From the NCBI GenBank assembly GCA_029688905.1, contig JARULB010000006.1:1-64000 (forward strand): a stretch of 64,000 bases of DNA. The letters are read 5' to 3'. Under the pieces are notes generated by a model, which saw only the letters and a list, made by a program, of their open reading frames with translations, did no database searches and was not told the DNA's origin. The DNA is from Balneolales bacterium ANBcel1. GTDB taxonomy: Bacteria; Bacteroidota; Rhodothermia; Balneolales; Natronogracilivirgulaceae. Numbering within the stretch: position 1 is the stretch's first letter; every line of letters begins with the position of its first letter. A program made the position numbers and the translations under genes. Below are positions 1-9,878 of the stretch, piece by piece.

Positions 1-716
1 CTGGCGGCCACCTGCGCCCAGGTCCCGCCAAGATCGGCCACCGCACCGGTGTGCACCTGCGGGGGTTCCGCAATGCCTGTGTAATGAATTTGGTCAATGA
101 CCCAATTCATTTCTACGGCATAACCCTCGTCCTCAACCTGCTCGGTGTCCTTCCAGGCCGCATAAAACCAGAAGTGTGTGACTTCACTAAGTTCAATTTC
201 AGCATGTGTCATCACCTGGTCGGCTGACACGTCCATGATATAGCTGTCATCAAAATTTACCGGCCCCTGGTCAAAAGTGGAGCTAAATCCAAATTCGGTT
301 GAAGGTGTACCTGCAAAAAAACGAATTTCCTTGGTGTAATTGTAGCCAGTGGTAAATGGATTCAGCTTCGACAAATCGATACCATGGATATTCACTGGTT
401 CGTCAAACTCCAGTTGCACAACACTGTGGTGCTGGGTCAAGATCGATGAAACGCAACCTTCCGTGGCACTGCCCTGAAACCCGATATCGGCACAATCCCG
501 GGCTGAATAGATTCCCCAGCCTGCTTCCTCCATTGGCATCCATCTGGGGTCAATAAAAGTAATCGTTACGCCGACACCATCCGTACCTGTGGCAGTTACC
601 GGGAATTCGTGCCCATGCTGCTCGTCCGGAATAACATTGTGAAAATCAATCACTTCCTGCGCCATGCCGGCCATTCCGGTGAGCAGCAAAATTAGCATAA
701 TCGCACCTGCTCTCAT
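1..716 (-). CDS. Exported protein of unknown function, 3' end cut by window edge
   Basis: An open frame runs from an ATG at 716 to the left edge without a stop, giving at least 238 residues. The first ~19 residues form a hydrophobic signal peptide ending in GMAQ, so the product is exported. The mature part is rich in aromatic and acidic residues, has two cysteines in the first 100 residues (RDCADIGF and TEGCVSS), and looks like a beta-sandwich of the discoidin/PEP-CTERM-like type, although I recognise no family. A second Met at residue 7 could also be the start. It follows the alkaline phosphatase on the same strand, but a strong terminator lies between them. The C-terminus, where a sorting domain might sit, is outside the window. 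Confidence 0.7.
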   Translation of the reverse strand, partial: MRAGAIMLILLLTGMAGMAQEVIDFHNVIPDEQHGHEFPVTATGTDGVGVTITFIDPRWMPMEEAGWGIYSARDCADIGFQGSATEGCVSSILTQHHSVVQLEFDEPVNIHGIDLSKLNPFTTGYNYTKEIRFFAGTPSTEFGFSSTFDQGPVNFDDSYIMDVSADQVMTHAEIELSEVTHFWFYAAWKDTEQVEDEGYAVEMNWVIDQIHYTGIAEPPQVHTGAVADLGGTWAQVAA

Positions 717-1228
717 CAAACACGAGAGTGCTTGATGAAGTACAGAACTGCCGAAAACCGTCCTCCCCCTTTCCTGCACGAAACTCAGTTCTCCAAGCTC
801 TGCCACATTTTGAGATGGTGGTTTATAAATGGCCAACTATTTTGACTTTTTAGACCTGAAAGTGGGCCGATTGAAATTATTTTTCGGCGAATTGCGTACT
901 TGCAAAATAACACAGGCATATGGACATCCACTTTCGTTATCGACCACCTGTATGGAACCTTAAGCGACTTTTTTATTTTTTTTTGAAACGGGCGTATTAG
1001 TGGCCGGTGCTGAACGACGGGGACAGCGCGTCCTGGCTCACCGACAGGACCGAGCAAGTCCGCCTGGTCAGTGACCCAAAGAGATCACCAAAAAAAAACG
1101 GGAAAACACAAGGTGTACACCCTGCATTTTCCCGTCTTGCCCAACAACCTCCGACAGGAGGTGTCAACGGTTCCAATGGCCGGTTCCGCCTTCGGAGCCG
1201 GGATTGGAAAATTACATCAGCCGGTTGG
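717..1228. other. Intergenic gap, no gene recognised
   Basis: Apart from the terminator at 1088-1134 I see no gene. Short open frames here have no coding-like composition. A/T-rich stretches at 830-990, including a long T run near 971-984, probably carry the promoter of the exported-protein gene that starts at 716, but I cannot place a convincing -33/-7 pair. Confidence 0.5.
1088..1134 (-). terminator. Rho-independent terminator of the alkaline phosphatase gene
   Basis: On the minus strand, an outer CGGGAAAA/TTTTCCCG stem encloses the palindrome AGGTGTACACCT and is followed by a run of eight or nine Ts (the A run at 1089-1098 on the plus strand). It lies about 95 bp after the phosphatase stop. 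Confidence 0.85.
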
Positions 1229-2350
1229 TTACTCCAGTTCCTTGCCCCAGAGCGAGAACATCTTACGTGCCACGTCAGTGATATGATAGGTACCGGTAAA
1301 CTTCTCCGCCGAAGGGCCATAGGTGTAGACAGGCACCGGAAGCGCGGTATGGCCACCGGTCGTCCACCCGTATTCGTGGCCCCCTTCACTTCCGGAGTTC
1401 AGCGTCATTCCGCCGGTCTCATGATCGGCCGTCACAATGACCAGCGTATTGCCATCATTTTTTGCAAACTCCAGCGCATCACCGACCACATTGTCAAAAT
1501 CCTTCGTCTCCTGCAGCACATATTCAGCGTCGTTGGCATGGCCGCCCCAGTCGATCATGGCGCCTTCGATCATAATGAAGAAGCCTTCCGGATTTTGGGA
1601 AAGCTGTTCAAGCGCCGCGACGGTGAGCCGGTTCATCTGGTCTCCGCGCTGCGGGTAGCGCTGCAGATTCGCCCCCCGAAGAAAAGCGATCACACGGTCA
1701 TTGCCCGCGATCTGGTCGATATTCTCTTCATCATCGATATAGACATACCCTTTCTCTTCCATCTCGGCAATCAGGTTGCGGCCGTCTTCGCGCTCACCGC
1801 CCTCACCTTCGGGCAGAAAATAGTTCCATCCCGCACCCAGCAGCATATCGATGCCGGAATCGACAAATTTTTCGGCGATATCAAACTCCTCGCCCCGGTC
1901 AGGGTGATGGACACCGAACACAGCGGGTGTGGCATGTGTAACCCTGACGGATGCCATGATCGCCGTGCTTTTGCCCAGTGAGGAGGCATATTGCGCGATG
2001 GTCTCCAGTGGCGTACCGTCGGGCAGTTGTGCAACCATCCCGCTGTTGGTTTTATACCCTGTCGACAAGGCGGTACCCGCCGCTGCCGAATCGGTAACCC
2101 TGTTGTTTAACGAATGCGTGAAGGCCGATCCCGTATAGGGCATGCCGGTCATGTTCAAACCGCCGAACTCATACCAGGCGGCGGCCACCTGCGGATAACT
2201 CATACCATCACCGATCAGCAGGATGATATTTTTGGGGATGTTCTGCTCTTTATCGGCATCCGGACCCTTTCCGCCGGTACATGAAGCGATCAAAAACAGG
2301 AACAAAAGAAATACGGCAGAAAAGCGGGAAGCGCGGAAATTATCAAACAT
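1229..2350 (-). CDS. Alkaline phosphatase family lipoprotein
   Basis: A 373-residue phosphomonoesterase of the alkaline phosphatase (PhoA) superfamily, expected to release phosphate from organic phosphates at the cell surface. Visible motifs are the metal-binding DGM (Asp48), the nucleophile motif TDSAAAGTA with Ser88, and TADHETGG near the C-terminus, which supplies Zn ligands. The N-terminus is a lipoprotein signal ending in the lipobox IASC, so Cys24 is probably lipidated. It is shorter than E. coli PhoA (471) but normal for compact bacterial homologues. It lies 155 bp downstream of a TonB-dependent receptor on the same strand and ends at a strong terminator, so it may be the last gene of the receptor block. 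Phosphate regulation is plausible, but I see no Pho box. Confidence 0.93.
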   Translation of the reverse strand: MFDNFRASRFSAVFLLFLFLIASCTGGKGPDADKEQNIPKNIILLIGDGMSYPQVAAAWYEFGGLNMTGMPYTGSAFTHSLNNRVTDSAAAGTALSTGYKTNSGMVAQLPDGTPLETIAQYASSLGKSTAIMASVRVTHATPAVFGVHHPDRGEEFDIAEKFVDSGIDMLLGAGWNYFLPEGEGGEREDGRNLIAEMEEKGYVYIDDEENIDQIAGNDRVIAFLRGANLQRYPQRGDQMNRLTVAALEQLSQNPEGFFIMIEGAMIDWGGHANDAEYVLQETKDFDNVVGDALEFAKNDGNTLVIVTADHETGGMTLNSGSEGGHEYGWTTGGHTALPVPVYTYGPSAEKFTGTYHITDVARKMFSLWGKELE

Positions 2351-2505
2351 GACAGTTTTTCTTTTTGGTTTTTGGAAATGATTTTTTTTGGAAATGACCG
2401 TGTCCTCTTAAAAGAACGACTACAAGATAGGTTACCCCGACAAACTTCCCTCACCTTTTAACAAATATTATCGGCCGGGCAAAATTCCGGGATACAGAGG
2501 GAGAA

Positions 2506-5500
2506 TCAGATCATAAAACGGATCCCCATAAAAACTTGCGGGATGTGCTGGTACTGAATCAGGTGAGGGTAGTAGGTTCGGTCGTAAAAGTAATCGATTG
2601 TTTTTGTTCTGAACAGGTTGTTGGCATCGGCCCATAGGGTAACCTCGGAGGTTAAGCGGTAACTGGCGGTGATGGAAAGGTTGTTGCTTCCGGTCCGGTA
2701 CCGGTCAAACCACACCCGTTCCTGCAGCTGCATTTCCGGAACCCACCGGAGATTTCCGTAGGCTACCAGTGCCGGAGTTGACCAGCTGTAAAAAGCACCG
2801 GCCGAGAATCCTCCCATATCGAAATTCAATCCGGCATTCACAATATGCGGGTGATGCCCCGGCAGCGGAAAGGTACCGTACCGATCGCTGTTTCGGTCCA
2901 GGTCGGCAACGGAGCGTGACCAGCTGTAGTTTACAATGCTGCCCAGATTGCTCAGGAACGAAGGCAGGAAATCAAGTTTTTGCTGCCACGAAAGTTCGAG
3001 TCCGTACACGGTTGCACGATCGCCATTCAGCCAGGAGCGTTCGTGCCATCCGCTGAACTCCCCTTCCTGGATACGCTGCTCAACAGGATAGACAAAGTCA
3101 CTGAGTTGCTTATAAAAGAGTCCAGCCGTAAACTCCCCGACGTTCATGAAATAATGTTCGATGAGAAAGTCCAGGTTATTGGATATCATCGGCTTGAGGT
3201 TGGGGTTCCCTCCCACGATCGTCTCACGGTCATAGTTCTTGAGCCGGTAGGGCGAGAGCTGGTTAAAATCGGGCCGCCCGATGGATCGGGACCATGCAAG
3301 GCGCATATTGGTCATTCGCCCCAGACCGAAGACAAGCTGGGTATTGGGGAAGAACCGAAAATACGAGGTATGGTTCTCTGCAACGGTGGATCCGCGATAG
3401 CGGCCGCTGGAGTCGATCAGGCCGGCACGGCCCCTGTAGCTGTTCAGGGTTTGCTCCATCCTGAATCCGGCCAGCCAGGTGATCCTGCCCAGAACAAGGT
3501 TGCTCATGGCGTAGCCGGCAGCGGTATACTCGGACGCCCGGTAATTTCGTGTATCCGAGTTTTCGGCCCAGCGAATCCGGTCCAGCCTCATATGGGGATA
3601 CTGTCCGTAATAAAAATCCCGCGCGCTGTTCAAATTCAACATCCAGGGAATATGGTAGGTATGGTGATGTTTTCTTCCCAGGATATCCCAGTCGGAATTT
3701 ACATATTTATCGAACTGCGAGATGGTTACCCGGCTGGCATAATCCATCCGGAAGTCCTCAAACGCCCCTTTTTTTTTCGTAAGGCGGTTGCTTGCCCCAA
3801 CTTTAAGATATCCCTGGTGGTGCGGGATGGTGGCGTCGATGGCGGCGGAGAGCTCATTGTCCCGGTGTTCGTCCCAGGTGTTATCCACAAAGTTTAGATC
3901 AAACAGGTTTTGGGACGGGAAGGGCCGGTTGATCAGATCGATGGTGGGGCTCTTTCTGTCATCGAGAGTAACGAAATACTCGTACTCCCGGGGGGATTCA
4001 AACCGAAACCGGTACCGATCGCGATCAAAGCGGCCATGTCCCCATCCGATGCGATACTCCAGATCGAAATCCTGGAACAGGTGTCTGGCCGAGGCGCGGA
4101 AGGTATACTGATCGATGCGAAAATCCTCCGTACGAGCGTCGTAGGTAATATAGCCGCGATCATGTCCGAATTCCCGTGAGGTCGTGTGCTGGTTGATGTA
4201 GGTTTCCACTCTGGGCCGATATGACAGGCCGTAGCGATGGTCATCCCGGCGCTGGACATTCACCATGCCCTGGACATGAAACGAGGTACGGTCGGACGGC
4301 TGGAATGTCAGCTGGATGCCGGTGCCGAATCGTTGCCGGGTATCAAACTGTAGTCCTGTGATGAGATAGGACAGAACGTCGACCGGGCCGTTACCGAAAT
4401 TCATGATCTCCCAGTCTGTTTCAAACCCTTCACCCACGCTGGGCGATCGCTGATAGCTCACATTGACAGCATAGGAGAATTCCTTGCCGTGGGAATCGCC
4501 GTAACTGGCGGCTACCCTTGCTCCCGTCCCGGATTGCTGATAAAAGGCAGGGATCAATCCGCCACCGGCGCGAATATCCAGTTCCCGTGCCCCTCCGACG
4601 GGCCGGCGCGTGTTGATGTTGATTACACCTGCGAGGGCATCGGCATCCATGTCGGGGGTAAGCACCTTGATTACTTCCAGTTCGCGTGTCATGTCAACCG
4701 ACAGGGTGCTCAGATCGACATCCCGGCTGCCGGTTCCGGTGGTACCCATACGCTGTCCGTCGACGGTAGTATTGCTCATGGCGCTACCAACGCCGCGGAT
4801 ATTTGAACCGCCATGCATCCCGGTCACCCGCAGCAACACATCCTCCACAGTCATGGTGGTGTAACGATCGATCTGTTCCGATGAGATGACGGAGCGGATG
4901 TTGATGGATTCACGCTGGCGGGTCATTGCACGGGCCTGACCTCTCAGATGTGCGATGATCTGGAGGTTTTGGCCGTGGATCAGGTCCTCTTTCAGCGCCA
5001 GGTCATAATCCACCCTGCTGTTACCCTCCACATTCAGATACGCCGTATAGGGTCTATAGCCCAGGTAGGAGGCGGTAACCGCGTATGAGCCTTCGGGAAT
5101 CAGGCGGATGACGAAACGTCCGTCCTGGTCCGCTACCGCACCAAGTCGGGTACCTTCAAGAACCACGTGGGCTCCGGGCATCACTTCTCCGGTGGTTTCG
5201 TCGGTAACCCTGCCTGAAACGGTCCCATAGTTCACCAGAGATACCTGAACCAGGTGATGAGGGGTTCGGCCGTTCACATGATTGGGAACCAGAATAAGCT
5301 GCCCATACCGTGAAAACGCGATATTGATATGGTGGATTTCGTGATCGTAGAGCAGGCGGTAGAGTGCCCCCAGCAGAGTGGCGCGTTCATAGTCCACAGA
5401 GACCGGCTGTTTCCAGTCAATGTTGAGCGCATCCCTCGAAAACGCAACCCGGAACCCGGCTTTGGATGCGATGGCCACGATGGCATCTTCCAGTGAGACA

Positions 5501-5703
5501 TTATCCAGCCGGACGGAAATCAGGGTGTTCATGGCCTCCTGGTGATGCTCGTCCAGATTGGCGGGAGCGTAATAAATCAGTGGATTTCGATCCGATTCGT
5601 GTTCCGGCCCGTGATCGGTAACCGGCCGTACCTGTGCCATGACCTGTCCGTGGCATAACAGGCCGGTCATCACAAGGGCAAATACAAACTGTACCCGCTT
5701 CAT
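2506..5703 (-). CDS. TonB-dependent receptor with N-terminal STN signalling domain (receptor 1)
   Basis: A 1065-residue outer-membrane receptor. After the signal peptide (MKRVQFVFALVM... ending VMAQ) comes an STN domain (about residues 50-140), which in FecA-type systems contacts an anti-sigma factor. It is followed by a carboxypeptidase-regulatory-like beta-sandwich (GTVSGRVTDETTG, about 160-230), a plug containing TPDMDADALAGVIN, and a beta-barrel ending in an aromatic-rich strand (GIRFMI). The PDMDADA plug signature belongs to the TonB-Xanth-Caul type of receptor. ATG at 5703 is chosen because the signal peptide begins there; an upstream ATG at 5739 would add 12 residues. It follows fecR by 129 bp and is the only one of the three local receptors with an STN domain, so it is the likely signal transducer. 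The ligand is unknown. Confidence 0.93.
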   Translation of the reverse strand: MKRVQFVFALVMTGLLCHGQVMAQVRPVTDHGPEHESDRNPLIYYAPANLDEHHQEAMNTLISVRLDNVSLEDAIVAIASKAGFRVAFSRDALNIDWKQPVSVDYERATLLGALYRLLYDHEIHHINIAFSRYGQLILVPNHVNGRTPHHLVQVSLVNYGTVSGRVTDETTGEVMPGAHVVLEGTRLGAVADQDGRFVIRLIPEGSYAVTASYLGYRPYTAYLNVEGNSRVDYDLALKEDLIHGQNLQIIAHLRGQARAMTRQRESINIRSVISSEQIDRYTTMTVEDVLLRVTGMHGGSNIRGVGSAMSNTTVDGQRMGTTGTGSRDVDLSTLSVDMTRELEVIKVLTPDMDADALAGVININTRRPVGGARELDIRAGGGLIPAFYQQSGTGARVAASYGDSHGKEFSYAVNVSYQRSPSVGEGFETDWEIMNFGNGPVDVLSYLITGLQFDTRQRFGTGIQLTFQPSDRTSFHVQGMVNVQRRDDHRYGLSYRPRVETYINQHTTSREFGHDRGYITYDARTEDFRIDQYTFRASARHLFQDFDLEYRIGWGHGRFDRDRYRFRFESPREYEYFVTLDDRKSPTIDLINRPFPSQNLFDLNFVDNTWDEHRDNELSAAIDATIPHHQGYLKVGASNRLTKKKGAFEDFRMDYASRVTISQFDKYVNSDWDILGRKHHHTYHIPWMLNLNSARDFYYGQYPHMRLDRIRWAENSDTRNYRASEYTAAGYAMSNLVLGRITWLAGFRMEQTLNSYRGRAGLIDSSGRYRGSTVAENHTSYFRFFPNTQLVFGLGRMTNMRLAWSRSIGRPDFNQLSPYRLKNYDRETIVGGNPNLKPMISNNLDFLIEHYFMNVGEFTAGLFYKQLSDFVYPVEQRIQEGEFSGWHERSWLNGDRATVYGLELSWQQKLDFLPSFLSNLGSIVNYSWSRSVADLDRNSDRYGTFPLPGHHPHIVNAGLNFDMGGFSAGAFYSWSTPALVAYGNLRWVPEMQLQERVWFDRYRTGSNNLSITASYRLTSEVTLWADANNLFRTKTIDYFYDRTYYPHLIQYQHIPQVFMGIRFMI

Positions 5704-5762
5704 GGGTAATTTTTGATGCAAACAACAAGAGTACTGCATGCCCGGTCACTATTTGCCGTGCT

Positions 5763-5828
5763 AATCCGCACAAGGCGCGGGTGCGGGATTCCCGGTTAAC
5801 GCGTTTCAGTAACAGCGGATCCTTGTGC
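5763..5828 (-). promoter_or_regulatory. Leader with competing inverted repeats between fecR and receptor 1
   Basis: The fecR-receptor 1 gap holds two mutually exclusive pairings. AATCCGCAC (from 5763) can pair with GTGCGGGATT (5781-5790), with one bulged base. GCACAAGG (5768-5775) can instead pair perfectly with CCTTGTGC (5821-5828). This could be an attenuator or an mRNA-processing element that sets the receptor:FecR ratio. It is seen only as base pairing and function is inferred. Confidence 0.3.
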
Positions 5829-5832
5829 TCCC

Positions 5833-6942
5833 TTATTCGGAAGGCTTGAAGTGGATTTCCCTGTCTTTCACTTCGTAGGATAGGTTGAGCGACAGTGCCA
5901 TTACCCTGATCACCTCCGGCAGTGGTTCGTTCCTGAACGAAGCCGAAAGCCTCAACCCGGAGATTTCAGGATCGGAAAAATATACCTCCACACCATACCA
6001 CCGATTCAATACCCGTGCGGCCTGCTCCAGCGGGGTGTCTTCAAATATCAATTTATTCTCCCGCCAGGCGATAAATCTGTCGACATCCACATGATGGGAC
6101 ATGGTGATCTCACCCGGACTCAGCCGGTCAATAATACCCATTTCTCCGGATGAGAGCATCACGCCTTCATGCCGTCCGTATGTCTCCTCCGACGGCAACA
6201 ACCGCACCGACCCTTCCGTTACAATCAGCTTGATGCAGGGTTCTTCCTCGTAGGAGTAGACGTTAAAACGGGTGCCAAGCACCTCGGCGGTTGCGATGTC
6301 TGTGTGCACCCGGAAAGAGCGGCTGTCCGGGACTATATCAAAAAAAGCTTCGCCAGAAAGGTGAACGGTACGGGTATTCTCTCCAAACGTTTCCGGGATC
6401 ATCAGACTGCTTCCAACGTTAAGCCGGACCTGAGAGCCGTCGTCCAGCACAATCGTAGCCCGTTCACCATGACCGGTAACAACTTCCCGCATTCCCATCA
6501 GTTCGGCGGTTTCCTGCACAGACGTTTGGTACAGAAAGATGGAAAGTGCCGTAATTCCTGCCGCTATGAGTAATACTGCCGCAGTACGCATTATCCAGTG
6601 CATGGCGCTGCGGCGCTGCTGTTTTCTTGAACGGACCCGGGCGGCATGATGTGCACTGCCCGTTGCAGCGGGTATCCGATCGATTTCCTTTGCACCATAT
6701 CCGGTACCCGAGGATGCTTCAGAATCCGCGTCCAGCCGCTTTTCAAGCCGTTCCAGCGATGACGAGACATCGTGTTGCTTCGTGTTCGGCTGTTTGGCGT
6801 ACCATATTTGACGTAACTCGCCCATGAGTGCGTCCCGATTCGGCTCCTGCTTGAGCCACTTCTCTACTTCCCGCTCTTCTTCAGCGGTGCACTCACCGGC
6901 CAGATATTTGGCCATTCTGCGATATTCAAAATCTTCCTTCAA
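5833..6942 (-). CDS. FecR-family anti-sigma factor
   Basis: A 369-residue inner-membrane regulator. The cytoplasmic N-terminus (YRRMAKYLAGECTAEEE) is the usual Bacteroidota FecR start. A transmembrane helix spans about residues 117-138, the periplasmic FecR domain about 155-250, and a C-terminal STN-like domain of the DUF4974 type about 295-365. It should hold an ECF sigma factor at the membrane and release it when a ligand-loaded TonB receptor signals. The start is a TTG at 6942 with GGAGG 12 bases upstream; an ATG nine codons downstream would cut into the conserved N-terminus. It begins 26 bp after receptor 2, so the two are probably co-transcribed. Its likely sigma partner is 8.3 kb upstream on the same strand, not adjacent as is usual. 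Confidence 0.92.
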   Translation of the reverse strand: MKEDFEYRRMAKYLAGECTAEEEREVEKWLKQEPNRDALMGELRQIWYAKQPNTKQHDVSSSLERLEKRLDADSEASSGTGYGAKEIDRIPAATGSAHHAARVRSRKQQRRSAMHWIMRTAAVLLIAAGITALSIFLYQTSVQETAELMGMREVVTGHGERATIVLDDGSQVRLNVGSSLMIPETFGENTRTVHLSGEAFFDIVPDSRSFRVHTDIATAEVLGTRFNVYSYEEEPCIKLIVTEGSVRLLPSEETYGRHEGVMLSSGEMGIIDRLSPGEITMSHHVDVDRFIAWRENKLIFEDTPLEQAARVLNRWYGVEVYFSDPEISGLRLSASFRNEPLPEVIRVMALSLNLSYEVKDREIHFKPSE

Positions 6943-6968
6943 TCGATACTTTTTCCTCCGGCCAATAA

Positions 6969-9878
6969 TTACAGACTGTACCTCATTCCAATATTAAAGT
7001 GTCTTACACTGTAACGGGTTACATGAGGATAATAATCACGATCGTAATAATAATCTACTGTTGTTTGGCCCAGCAGGTTACCGGCATCGGCCCATATCCG
7101 GATATTCGAGGTGATCCTGTAGCGGACCGACAACGACAGATCATTACGACCGGTACTGTAGCGATCGAACCAGACACGCTCCTGAAGCTGGATCTCCGGA
7201 ACCCATTGCAGTGAGCCGTAGGAACGGAGCACCGGCGATGACCATCGATAGAACGCGCTTGCCGAAAACCCGCCATGGTTGTAATCCAGGCCCGCATTCA
7301 CAATGTGCGGCCGCTGGTCGACCAGTGGAAAGGTCCCGAATCGATCGCGATCCCGGTCAAGATCCGCAACGGAGTGAGACCAGGTGTAGTTCAGGAACGT
7401 CCCCATGTTGCCGAGCGCACCGGGCAGGAAATCGAGCTGCTGCTGCCAGGAGACCTCTGCCCCGTATACGGTGGCCGACTCTCCGTTTAAAAACGTACGC
7501 TCCATCCATCCCGTGTGGGGACCTTCCTGGATACGGCGTTCAAACTGGTAGACGAAATCGCTCAGCTTTTTGTAGTAGAGGCCGAGGGTGAGTTCACCCA
7601 CATTCATGAAATAGTGCTCGATCAAAAAATCCAGGTTGTCCGAAACCATCGGGTTGAGTTCGGGGTTGCCGCGACGAATAATTTCGCGGTCGTAGTTGAT
7701 CAGCCTGTAGGGTGCCAGCTGATCGAAATCGGGTCGGCCGATGGAACGGGACCATGCGATACGGACATTGGACATGCGTCCTACACCGTAGACAATCTGC
7801 GCATTGGGGAACACATGGGTATAATTGTTGGTACTGTTGACATCGGTTGCCCCCCGGAAGCGGCCTTCCTCATTGATCACCCCTTCCCTGCCATCGTACC
7901 GGTTATTGGTGTGTTCCACCCGAACGCCGCCCAGCAGGCGAAATCGGCCGATATTGACCGTTCCCATCCCGTAAACAGCTCCGGTATATTCGGATGCGTC
8001 GTACTTGCGGGTCTCCGAGCTCTCCGCCCAGCGTTCCCGGTCAAGCCGCATATGGGGGTACTGTCCGAAAAAGAAATCCCGCCCGGAGTGGAGGTCCATG
8101 AACCAGGGTATGTGATAGGTGTAGTGGTAATCCCGGTCGAGAATGAACCAGTCTGCGTTAACCTCCCGTTCGAACTGACTGACATTCACCCGGCTGGCGT
8201 AATCCATCCGGTAGTCTTCATGCGTTCCGTTTTTCATGGTCAGCCGGTTGCTGAGTCCGAACTTGAACGATCCGCGGGTATGCGGCACGTCGAAGTCGAC
8301 GGTTGCGGACAGTTCATTATCCCGGTGCTCATCCCAGGTATTTTCTGCATAAACCAGATCGAACATACCCTGCTGCGGAAACGGCCGGCCGATGATATCG
8401 ATCGTGGGGTTGTGCCGGTCTTCCAGGGTGACGTAGTAGTCGTAATCCCTGGGTGATTCAAATTGAAAGCCGAATCGTTCGCGGTTGTACCGTCCATGGC
8501 CCCATCCAAGCCGGTACTCCATATCGAAGCCGTCGAACAGATGCCGCGCCGATCCCCGGAAGGTATACTGGTGGATGCGGTACGGTTCCAGCCGGGCGTT
8601 GTACCGCACATGGCCCCGGTCGTGCCCGAACTCTCGCGAAGTCTCGTTTTGGCTTATATAGGACTCCACACGGGGGCGGAAGCTCATCCCGTGCCTGATA
8701 TCCTCGCGATCCTGGATATTGACCATACCCTGTACGTGGAATGTGGTTCGCTCGGTCGGCTGAAACGTCAGCTGGGCTCCGGTACCGTAGCGGGTGCGCG
8801 TATCGAACTGCAGGTCGGTGCTCAGGTAGGACATCACATCCACCGGGCCATCGCCGAAGTTCATAATCTCCCAGTCGGTTTCGAAAAGCTCCGAGGTTCC
8901 GGGCGCCCGTTGATAACTGGCGTTGACGGCATAGGAAAAGTCGTCGCGCGGGGAGTCGCCGAAACTGACGGCTGCCCTGGCACCGGGACCCGTATGTTCA
9001 AAGTAGCGCGGGGTGAAACCGCCCCCGAGCCTGACATCAAATTCCCGCGAGGCCCCTACCGGACGTCGTGTGCTGATGTTGATGACACCGGCCAGGGCAT
9101 CGGCATCCATATCGGGTGTAATTACCTTGATCACATCCAGTTCACGAACCATATCCACCGAAATGGTCCCGAGATCGACGCTGCGGCTGCCGGTACCGGT
9201 AGTCCCCATTCGCTGGCCGTCCATGGTCACATTACTCATGGCCCGGCCCACCCCGCGGATGTTGGTGCCGCCGTGCATGCCGGTAACTCTGGAAAGCGCG
9301 CCATCGACGGTAGTGGTGGTAAACCGGTCCAGCTGTTCGGAGGAGATGACCGACCGGATGTTGACCGACTCGCGCTGGCGTGTCAACGCCCTGGACTGCC
9401 CCCGCTGATAAGCGACGACCAGAATATTGTCGCCTTCAATGGGCCGCGGTTCGAGTCCGATATGTACTTCAAGGCGATCATCACCGGTAACGGCTACCTG
9501 TTGTTCTGCGGTGTAAAAACCTAGGTAACGCACAACCAGACTGTACTCCCCTTCCGGTATCCTTCTGAGGGTATAGCGCCCATCGATATCGGTAGCCACA
9601 CCGATTGTGGTACCTTCCAGCATGACGGTTGCCCCCGTCAGCACTTCCCCGGTGAATGCATCGGTCACTTCCCCGGTGATGGTCGCTGTCTGGGCCATGA
9701 CCCGTCCGGCCGCCGGTAGCAGCAGGGCCGGAATCAGCACCAGGGCAAGAACCGGAATTATCAGCCGGAGTGAAGCTAGTAACTCCGGCTGATTCCGCTC
9801 CACGGATCCGGACGCCCTGTAGTCGTCTCTACTATGTGAGGAAGCAAGGGATAAGGTTGCGATGGGTGATGTAGTCAT
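6969..9878 (-). CDS. TonB-dependent receptor (receptor 2)
   Basis: A 969-residue outer-membrane receptor with a carboxypeptidase-regulatory-like domain just after the signal peptide (ATITGEVTDAFTGE), a plug (NIRGVGRAMSN, TPDMDADALAGVIN) and a beta-barrel ending GMRYSL. It is a close paralogue of receptor 1 along plug and barrel but has no STN domain, so it can import but probably not signal. The hydrophobic signal core (LIIPVLALVLIPALLLP, ending VMAQ) sits behind an unusually long N-region of about 45 residues. I use ATG 9878; a GTG at 9923 would add 15 residues, and an internal GTG nearer the core is another option. It lies 26 bp upstream of fecR. Confidence 0.92.
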   Translation of the reverse strand: MTTSPIATLSLASSHSRDDYRASGSVERNQPELLASLRLIIPVLALVLIPALLLPAAGRVMAQTATITGEVTDAFTGEVLTGATVMLEGTTIGVATDIDGRYTLRRIPEGEYSLVVRYLGFYTAEQQVAVTGDDRLEVHIGLEPRPIEGDNILVVAYQRGQSRALTRQRESVNIRSVISSEQLDRFTTTTVDGALSRVTGMHGGTNIRGVGRAMSNVTMDGQRMGTTGTGSRSVDLGTISVDMVRELDVIKVITPDMDADALAGVINISTRRPVGASREFDVRLGGGFTPRYFEHTGPGARAAVSFGDSPRDDFSYAVNASYQRAPGTSELFETDWEIMNFGDGPVDVMSYLSTDLQFDTRTRYGTGAQLTFQPTERTTFHVQGMVNIQDREDIRHGMSFRPRVESYISQNETSREFGHDRGHVRYNARLEPYRIHQYTFRGSARHLFDGFDMEYRLGWGHGRYNRERFGFQFESPRDYDYYVTLEDRHNPTIDIIGRPFPQQGMFDLVYAENTWDEHRDNELSATVDFDVPHTRGSFKFGLSNRLTMKNGTHEDYRMDYASRVNVSQFEREVNADWFILDRDYHYTYHIPWFMDLHSGRDFFFGQYPHMRLDRERWAESSETRKYDASEYTGAVYGMGTVNIGRFRLLGGVRVEHTNNRYDGREGVINEEGRFRGATDVNSTNNYTHVFPNAQIVYGVGRMSNVRIAWSRSIGRPDFDQLAPYRLINYDREIIRRGNPELNPMVSDNLDFLIEHYFMNVGELTLGLYYKKLSDFVYQFERRIQEGPHTGWMERTFLNGESATVYGAEVSWQQQLDFLPGALGNMGTFLNYTWSHSVADLDRDRDRFGTFPLVDQRPHIVNAGLDYNHGGFSASAFYRWSSPVLRSYGSLQWVPEIQLQERVWFDRYSTGRNDLSLSVRYRITSNIRIWADAGNLLGQTTVDYYYDRDYYPHVTRYSVRHFNIGMRYSL

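Noticed and set aside
785-1057. 90-residue minus-strand frame before the exported-protein gene
   Set aside because: No family-like sequence, A/T-rich promoter composition and no start context; the terminator and promoter explain the region better.
2769-3897. Plus-strand frames inside receptor 1
   Set aside because: They run antisense to a well-supported receptor gene and their translations show no domain.
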